From Spirochaetaceae bacterium (GTDB lineage: Bacteria > Spirochaetota > Spirochaetia > Treponematales > Breznakiellaceae): a stretch of DNA of 5,058 bases. The notes beneath the pieces were generated by a model. It saw nothing but the letters and a program-made list of their open reading frames with translations, did no database searches and was not told the origin of the DNA. Both the position numbers and the translations under genes were made by a program. The stretch spans positions 1 to 5,058 of the forward strand of contig JAIRYB010000211.1 in assembly GCA_031267955.1 (NCBI GenBank). The letters run 5' to 3'. Of the stretch, positions 1-3,599 are shown one piece after another (within the stretch, counting starts at the first letter, position 1; the number at the start of each line of letters is the position of its first letter).

Positions 1-954
1 GGGAACCGCGCCAACTGGACCTTCGACCCCTACGAAGGCTACGAAACCGCGGAAGAAATCGGCGGCCGGGGAACCTCGGATCAACTGGGGGGGCCGGTGG
101 CCGCGGTGTACGGCGCCAAGATCATGAAAGACCTGGGGCTCCTCTCCGATAAGTACCGGGTCCTCGTGAGCGGTACGGTTCAGGAAGAAGACTGCGACGG
201 CCTCTGCTGGGAGTACCTGATCAAGGAGGAGGGGATACGGCCTGAGTTTGTGGTGATCACCGAACCCACCAACGGCAACATCTACCGGGGCCAGCGGGGC
301 CGGATGGAAATCCGGGTGGAGGTCCAGGGGGTTTCCTGCCACGGCTCCGCGCCGGAACGGGGAGACAACGCCATCTACAAAATGGGCGAAGTCATCGGCG
401 AGGTAAAGGAACTCAACAACCGCCTCAAGGACGATCCCTTCCTGGGCAAGGGAACCCTGGCGGTTTCCCAAATCTACTTCAGCTCCCCCTCCCGCTGCGC
501 CGTGGCGGACATGTGCGCCATCTCCATCGACCGCCGCCTGACCGTGGGTGAAACATACCAAACCGCCCTGGACGAAATCCGTGCGCTCCCGGCGGTACAG
601 AAATACCGGGCCGAAGTAAGCATGTATACATACGACCGCCCCAGCTACACCGGGGTCTCCTACCCCATAGACTGCTTCTTCCCCACCTGGGTCATCCCCG
701 AAGACGCACCGGCAGCCACAGCGATGGTAAAATCCTACGCAGGCATGTACGGCACGCCCAAAGTTGACAAGTGGACCTTCTCCACCAACGGCGTGTCCAT
801 CATGGGGCGGAACGGAATTCCCTGCATCGGCTTCGGGCCGGGCAAGGAAGAAGAAGCCCACGCTCCCAACGAAAAAACATGGAAGCAGGATCTGGTCCGC
901 TGCGCCGCGGTCTACGCGGCCCTGCCTTCAATTTATACGGAACAGGAGAAGTAA
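1..954 (+). CDS. ygeY: YgeY-family M20 metallohydrolase, 5' end missing
   Basis: Zinc-dependent hydrolase of the M20/ArgE/DapE peptidase superfamily, YgeY branch (often named selenium metabolism-linked hydrolase). The frame is open from the first base, giving 317 visible codons and a TAA at 952-954. From memory of E. coli YgeY (about 403 residues) the window begins near residue 88, so roughly 87 N-terminal residues, including the first zinc-binding His (AHIDTV motif), lie upstream. Visible M20 features, numbered in the fragment: bridging metal Asp27 in GTSDQLGG, catalytic/metal Glu62-Glu63 in TVQEEDCDG, metal Glu88 in ITEPT, dimerisation-domain His114 in SCHGSAPERGDN, and metal His287 in AHAPNEKTW. 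The stretch VDKWTFSTNGVSIMGR is near-identical to E. coli YgeY. All expected residues in the visible part are intact. A GTG at 97 can be read as a start but is internal to the conserved domain. The natural substrate is not proven; a ureido or acylamino intermediate of purine breakdown is likely from its ygeW and carbamate kinase neighbours. Confidence 0.93.
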   Translation, partial: GNRANWTFDPYEGYETAEEIGGRGTSDQLGGPVAAVYGAKIMKDLGLLSDKYRVLVSGTVQEEDCDGLCWEYLIKEEGIRPEFVVITEPTNGNIYRGQRGRMEIRVEVQGVSCHGSAPERGDNAIYKMGEVIGEVKELNNRLKDDPFLGKGTLAVSQIYFSSPSRCAVADMCAISIDRRLTVGETYQTALDEIRALPAVQKYRAEVSMYTYDRPSYTGVSYPIDCFFPTWVIPEDAPAATAMVKSYAGMYGTPKVDKWTFSTNGVSIMGRNGIPCIGFGPGKEEEAHAPNEKTWKQDLVRCAAVYAALPSIYTEQEK

Positions 955-956
955 TT

Positions 957-1109
957 ATGAGTTCGCCTTACGCAAGGCTTTGGAACTCAAAAGAGAATTT
1001 ACCACGAACCACACCAACATCACGAACAAAGAACAGAATTTCTGATAAAAAGTTCGTGCAAGGCGCCGCTTGCGGCGTCATTCGTGTGGTTGCGGGTTAT
1101 ATTTTTTAG
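957..1109 (+). CDS. Doubtful 50-aa ORF directly after ygeY, possible gene remnant
   Basis: An ATG lies 2 nt after the ygeY stop, preceded by AGGAG (944-948) with an 8-nt spacer, a layout typical of a translationally coupled next gene. The predicted peptide begins MSSPYARLWNSKENLPR and stops at TAG 1107-1109. It resembles no family I recognise. From about codon 14 it reads straight through the inverted-repeat element, giving a low-complexity Thr/Arg-rich stretch and then an Ala/Gly stretch from the internal hairpin, which is not how a real protein usually looks. The AGGAG also encodes the last codons of ygeY, so it may be coincidental. Two readings fit: the start of a former operon gene cut off by repeat insertion, or a chance ORF. 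I favour non-functional. Confidence 0.15.
   Translation: MSSPYARLWNSKENLPRTTPTSRTKNRISDKKFVQGAACGVIRVVAGYIF
959..988 (+). other. Hairpin just after the ygeY stop
   Basis: GAGTTC (959-964) pairs with GAACTC (983-988), and inside it GCCTT (965-969) pairs with AAGGC (974-978) around a 4-base ACGC loop. That gives 11 base pairs with one 4-base bulge (979-982) on the 3' side. It starts 4 nt after the ygeY stop codon. No T-run follows (the next bases are A-rich), so it is not a classical intrinsic terminator. It could protect or process the ygeY mRNA 3' end, or be the left border of the repeat that follows. Confidence 0.45.
998..1100. repeat. Nested imperfect inverted repeat (MITE/REP-like)
   Basis: The left arm begins TTTACCACGAACCACACC (from 998) and the right arm ends ATTCGTGTGGTTGCGGGTTA (to about 1099). 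Reverse-complemented, the right arm matches the left at most positions. Inside, CACGAAC (1021-1027) faces GTTCGTG (1052-1058), with the small palindrome CAGAATTTCTG between them. On the right side a GC-rich hairpin sits at 1063-1078 (GCGCCGC against GCGGCGT, 6 Watson-Crick pairs plus a G-T, loop TT). The ACCACGAAC unit recurs two to three times with variations. This pattern suggests a non-autonomous dispersed repeat. I see no transposase and no certain target-site duplication. Copy number cannot be judged from one window. Confidence 0.55.
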
Positions 1110-1132
1110 GCCTCGTAACATGAGTTATGAGG

Positions 1133-1189
1133 GGGGGGGCTGTTTCCGGACATCGATCCGCTGCGGAAACGTTTCGTGTCCGCCCCCCC
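1133..1189. repeat. Inverted repeat: G-run paired with C-run
   Basis: A run of nine G (1131-1139) followed by C faces G plus seven C (1182-1189), giving an 8-bp G/C stem. Within it either GTTTCCG (1142-1148) pairs with CGGAAAC (1164-1170), or GGACA (1148-1152) pairs with TGTCC (1177-1181). These two inner stems share a base and are mutually exclusive. The 3' side is not followed by a T-run. The structure would form in RNA or as a DNA cruciform. Its role is unknown. Confidence 0.45.
1166..1175. promoter_or_regulatory. Palindrome GAAACGTTTC, possible operator
   Basis: GAAACGTTTC is a perfect 10-bp palindrome centred on CG, the form seen in LacI/GalR-family operators; its AAACGTTT core is also the centre of the E. 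coli PurR operator. The flanking bases do not extend the symmetry and do not match the PurR consensus well. A 10-bp palindrome is expected about five times by chance in a window this size, so support is the location (upstream of ygeW) more than the sequence. No regulator gene is visible. Confidence 0.2.
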
Positions 1190-1190
1190 T

Positions 1191-1218
1191 GCGTTCCATA
1201 AAAACGCTTGCCTTTTTT
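1191..1218 (+). terminator. Weak intrinsic-terminator-like site
   Basis: GCGTT (1191-1195) pairs with AACGC (1203-1207) around a 7-base loop, followed after 5 nt by six T (1213-1218). The stem is short and only moderately GC-rich, and the T-run is displaced, so termination would be inefficient at best. It could separate ygeY transcription from the ygeW operon. Confidence 0.2.
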
Positions 1219-1220
1219 CA

Positions 1221-1318
1221 GCTACCCCCCCTGGTAAAGCGGGCGCCTCCGGCTTTCGTCTGATGCGGGGTTTGGGGCCGCAGCGGGGCTGACGGTGCCC
1301 CAGGAGAGGGGGGTAGGC
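1221..1318. repeat. Long stem structure of about 100 nt, function unknown
   Basis: GC-TACCCCCC (1221-1230) pairs with GGGGGGTA-G-GC (1308-1318) with a one-base bulge at 1316, continued inward by CTGG (1231-1234) with CCAG (1300-1303) after a 4-base bulge. Enclosed are AAAGC (1236-1240) with GCTTT (1252-1256), and GGGGC (1285-1289) with GCCCC (1297-1301); the last competes with the CTGG/CCAG stem. This looks like a folded, multi-stem RNA or a structured intergenic repeat. It does not match a riboswitch class or tRNA that I recognise. Confidence 0.4.
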
Positions 1319-1344
1319 CAAGACCGCGGAGCGGGCTGGGCCGA

Positions 1345-1362
1345 GGGGGGAGACTTCCCCCC
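1345..1362. repeat. G6/C6 hairpin upstream of the ygeW ribosome binding site
   Basis: Six G (1345-1350) pair with six C (1357-1362), and A1351 with T1356, leaving a 4-base GACT loop: a compact, very stable 7-bp hairpin. It ends 27 nt before the ygeW Shine-Dalgarno, too far to block it directly. It could stabilise the 5' end of a processed ygeW-kinase-permease mRNA. No T-run follows, so it is not a terminator. Confidence 0.45.
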
Positions 1363-1363
1363 A

Positions 1364-1369
1364 TATAAC
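1364..1369 (+). promoter_or_regulatory. Possible -10 box for the ygeW operon
   Basis: TATAAC differs from the sigma-70 -10 consensus at one base and lies in the only AT-rich stretch before ygeW (1363-1402), about 20 nt upstream of the Shine-Dalgarno. No convincing -35 exists: the expected place falls in G/C-rich DNA leading into the G6/C6 hairpin. Treat it as a candidate only. Confidence 0.2.
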
Positions 1370-1389
1370 GCTAACACTATTTTGCGTAT

Positions 1390-1395
1390 AAGGAG
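1390..1395 (+). promoter_or_regulatory. Ribosome binding site of ygeW
   Basis: AAGGAG followed by a spacer of seven T and ATG at 1403. This strong, well-spaced site fixes the ygeW start at 1403 rather than at the in-frame upstream GTG near 1295, which lies inside the structured non-coding region. Confidence 0.85.
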
Positions 1396-1402
1396 TTTTT
1401 TT

Positions 1403-2596
1403 ATGGCGTATATTAAACAATATACCGGCAAACTGGACGCCCTGAATTTCAAGGGCATGTTCGGCGGGGATTTTTTCCTGACCTGGGAAAAATCCATTGA
1501 TGAAATTATGGCAACCTTCACCGTGGCCGACGCGCTGCGGTGGCTCCGGGAAAACAACATCTCCACCCGGATCTTTGACAGCGGCCTGGGGGTCTCCCTG
1601 TTCCGGGACAACTCAACCCGGACCCGCTTCAGCTTCGGTTCCGCCTGTAACCTTCTGGGCCTGGAAGTCCAGGACCTGGACGAGGGGAAATCCCAGATCG
1701 CCCACGGGGAAACGGTGCGGGAAACGGCGAACATGGTTTCCTTCATGGCTGACGTGATCGGCATCCGGGACGACATGTACATCGGCAAGGGGAACGCCTA
1801 TATGCGGGAAGTCGCGCAGTCGGTGCGGGAAGGCTTTGTCGACGGGAACCTGGAACAGTGCCCCACCCTGGTCAATTTGCAGTGCGACATCGATCACCCC
1901 ACCCAGATCATGGCGGACATGAACCACATCATCCACCACTTCGGCGGCGTGGACAAACTGAAGGGGAAAAAGGTCGCCATGACCTGGGCCTATTCCCCCT
2001 CCTACGGGAAACCCCTGTCGGTGCCCCAGGGCGTTATTGGCCTTATGACCCGCTTCGGCATGGAGGTTTCCCTGGCCCACCCGAAGGGCTACGAAGTGAT
2101 GCCCGAAGTAGAAGATGTCGCCCGGAAAAACGCCCTGGCCGGCGGCGGCGCATTCACCGTTTCCAATTCCATGGAAGAAGCCTTTACGGGCGCGGACATT
2201 GTGTACCCCAAAAGCTGGGCCCCCTTCGCGGCCATGGAAAAACGGACAAACCTCTACGGCGCCGGGGACTTTGACGGCATCAAGGCGCTGGAAAAAGAAC
2301 TGCTGGCCCAAAACGCCGGGCACAAGGATTGGGAATGTACGGAGAAACTGATGGCTTCCACCAGGGACGGCAAGGCCCTGTACCTCCACTGCCTGCCGGC
2401 GGATATTTCCGGGGTAAGCTGCAAGGAAGGGGAAGTGGCGGCATCGGTGTTTGACCGTTACCGGGTCCCCCTCTACAAACAGGCCAGCCACAAGCCCTAC
2501 ATCATCGCCGCCATGATCTTTTTAAGCAAGATCAAATGCCCACAAAAGACCTTGAGCGATCTGGCGATCCGGGGTCTTCCCCGCTTCCTGGGCTAA
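1403..2596 (+). CDS. ygeW: YgeW-family carbamoyltransferase
   Basis: Complete 397-residue member of the aspartate/ornithine carbamoyltransferase superfamily, YgeW branch (E. coli YgeW is about 396 residues). N-terminal carbamoyl-phosphate domain: SLFRDNSTRTRFS, with the STRTR loop at 71-75, and DLDEGKSQIAHGETVRETANM (91-111), a YgeW hallmark. HPTQ is at 165-168. The C-terminal domain holds MTWAYSPSYGKPLSVPQG (193-210), YPKSWAP (268-274), HCLPADISGVSCKEGEV (329-345) and a conserved KPYIIAAMI near 364. The HCLPAD motif and the YSPSYGKP segment are shared with knotted-type transcarbamylases; I infer but cannot show a knot. Only about the last 20 residues diverge from E. coli. The family lacks activity with classical ornithine or aspartate as acceptor, and its proposed role is in urate-derived ureido compounds such as 2,3-diureidopropionate, giving carbamoyl phosphate. 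The adjacent kinase 4 nt downstream supports that direction. Cytoplasmic. Confidence 0.95.
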   Translation: MAYIKQYTGKLDALNFKGMFGGDFFLTWEKSIDEIMATFTVADALRWLRENNISTRIFDSGLGVSLFRDNSTRTRFSFGSACNLLGLEVQDLDEGKSQIAHGETVRETANMVSFMADVIGIRDDMYIGKGNAYMREVAQSVREGFVDGNLEQCPTLVNLQCDIDHPTQIMADMNHIIHHFGGVDKLKGKKVAMTWAYSPSYGKPLSVPQGVIGLMTRFGMEVSLAHPKGYEVMPEVEDVARKNALAGGGAFTVSNSMEEAFTGADIVYPKSWAPFAAMEKRTNLYGAGDFDGIKALEKELLAQNAGHKDWECTEKLMASTRDGKALYLHCLPADISGVSCKEGEVAASVFDRYRVPLYKQASHKPYIIAAMIFLSKIKCPQKTLSDLAIRGLPRFLG

Positions 2597-2600
2597 CCGC

Positions 2601-3566
2601 ATGAAGAAACGGATCGTCATTGCCCTGGGGGGAAACGCCCTGGGAGAAAACCTCGCGGAACAGATGACCGCCGCCCGGGGAACCGCGAAAGCCATTGTGG
2701 ACCTGGTGGAGGCGGGGCACGAGATCGTGATCGTCCACGGCAACGGCCCCCAGGTGGGGATGATCGAAACCGCCTTTGAGACCGCCGCCAAAGCGGACCC
2801 CCATTTCCCCATCCTCCCCATGTCGGTCTGCGTGGCCCTGAGCCAGGGCTATATCGGCTACGATTTACAAAACACCATACGGAAAGAGCTGGACTCCCGG
2901 CGCATCCCCGCCCCGGTGGCCGCCATTATTACCCAGGTGGAAGTGGACCCGGCGGACAGCGCCTTTCTCAATCCCAGCAAGCCCATAGGCGGTTTTATGA
3001 CTGAAGCCGAGGCGGAAGTTCTCCGTTCCAAAGGCATCCCGGTGATGGAGGATGCGGGCCGGGGCTGGCGGCAGGTGGTGGCTTCTCCCAAGCCGGTGAA
3101 CATCATCGAGGCGGAGACCATCCGGGCCATGCTGGCGGCGGGACAGATCCCCATTGCCGCCGGGGGCGGAGGTATTCCCGTGGCCATGCAGGACGGCCAG
3201 TACCGGGGGAAAAGCGCGGTTATCGACAAGGATTTTTCCGCCGCCAAACTGGCGGAGCTTATCAACGCGGACATGCTGATCATCCTCACCGCGGTGGAGA
3301 AGGTGGCCGTCAATTTCGGCAAACCGGATCAAAAATGGCTGGACACGCTGACCGTTGCGGAAGCGGAACAGTACATCGCGGAAAACCAGTTCGCCAAAGG
3401 GTCCATGCTGCCCAAAGTGCAGGCAGCCATTTCTTTTGTCGCCCCCCATGCCGGGCCGCCGGTGGGGGCAGGGCCCCAGGCTGCCCGGCGGACGGCCCTC
3501 ATCACCTTATTGCAAAAAGCAAAGGACGGTATCGAAGGAAAAACCGGAACGATTATCAGAAATTAA
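2601..3566 (+). CDS. arcC: Carbamate kinase (ArcC/YqeA type)
   Basis: Carbamate kinase, 321 residues, of the amino acid kinase superfamily: carbamoyl phosphate + ADP gives ATP + carbamate. Motifs in order: ALGGNALGE (8-16), VHGNGPQVG (45-53) for substrate/phosphate binding, KPIGGFMTEAEA (127-138), GWRQVVASPKPVNIIE (155-170), AAGGGGIPV (186-194), the nucleotide-site segment DKDFSAAKLAE (209-219), LTAVEKVAVNFGKPDQ (229-244) and FAKGSMLPKVQAA (264-276). It is slightly longer than usual (about 310-316) because of a Gly/Pro/Ala-rich insertion around 281-296 between QAAISFV and TALITLL. The ATG is 4 nt after the ygeW stop and lacks a clear Shine-Dalgarno, so translation is probably coupled to ygeW. 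No arginine deiminase (arcA) or ornithine carbamoyltransferase is present, so it belongs to the ygeW route; by context it is equivalent to E. coli yqeA. It would be the ATP-yielding step. Confidence 0.95.
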   Translation: MKKRIVIALGGNALGENLAEQMTAARGTAKAIVDLVEAGHEIVIVHGNGPQVGMIETAFETAAKADPHFPILPMSVCVALSQGYIGYDLQNTIRKELDSRRIPAPVAAIITQVEVDPADSAFLNPSKPIGGFMTEAEAEVLRSKGIPVMEDAGRGWRQVVASPKPVNIIEAETIRAMLAAGQIPIAAGGGGIPVAMQDGQYRGKSAVIDKDFSAAKLAELINADMLIILTAVEKVAVNFGKPDQKWLDTLTVAEAEQYIAENQFAKGSMLPKVQAAISFVAPHAGPPVGAGPQAARRTALITLLQKAKDGIEGKTGTIIRN

Positions 3567-3584
3567 CGTTATCACTATCATCAA

Positions 3585-3591
3585 GAGGGAG
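3585..3591 (+). promoter_or_regulatory. Ribosome binding site of the permease
   Basis: GAGGGAG followed 8 nt later by ATG at 3600. It sits in the 33-nt gap after the kinase stop (TAA 3564-3566), which holds no terminator, so co-transcription with the kinase is likely. It supports the start at 3600 over later codons. Confidence 0.7.
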
Positions 3592-3599
3592 TGTTTCAC

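Larger units (their letters stand above)
955..1402. other. 448-nt structured intergenic region
   Basis: This is the only non-coding stretch over 300 nt. In order it holds the post-ygeY hairpin (959-988), the ACCACGAAC-type inverted repeat (998-1100), a G-run/C-run stem with an internal palindrome (1131-1189), a weak terminator-like site (1191-1218), a roughly 100-nt folded element (1221-1318), a G6/C6 hairpin (1345-1362), a possible -10 box and the ygeW ribosome binding site. ORFs on both strands here have no recognisable protein content and follow the repeats. The rest of the window has gaps of only 4 and 33 nt, so this region was probably enlarged by repeat insertion and is where a promoter for the downstream genes would lie. 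Confidence 0.6.

Noticed and set aside
97..954. GTG at 97 as the true ygeY start
   Set aside because: The frame is open upstream with conserved YgeY sequence (FDPYEG, IGGRGTSDQ), including a metal ligand, so the gene begins outside the window.
1221..1318. tRNA or known purine/xanthine riboswitch
   Set aside because: No anticodon-arm or T-arm sequence, no CCA end, and none of the conserved loop sequences of purine-type aptamers are visible.
1295..1402. Upstream in-frame extension of ygeW from a GTG at 1295
   Set aside because: The extra residues come from the structured G/C-rich intergenic DNA, match no YgeW N-terminus, and a strong Shine-Dalgarno precedes ATG 1403, giving the expected family length.
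1106..1420. Minus-strand ORF over the intergenic region
   Set aside because: Its Pro/Arg-rich product follows the inverted repeats and it runs into the ygeW start; more likely non-coding repeat DNA than a gene.
1613..2491. Long minus-strand ORF (292 codons) opposite ygeW
   Set aside because: It lies wholly inside the well-supported ygeW coding sequence, has no recognisable domain and is a product of GC-biased codons.
2858..3449. Overlapping minus-strand ORFs opposite the carbamate kinase
   Set aside because: Low-complexity products with no family resemblance; the plus strand encodes an intact enzyme here.
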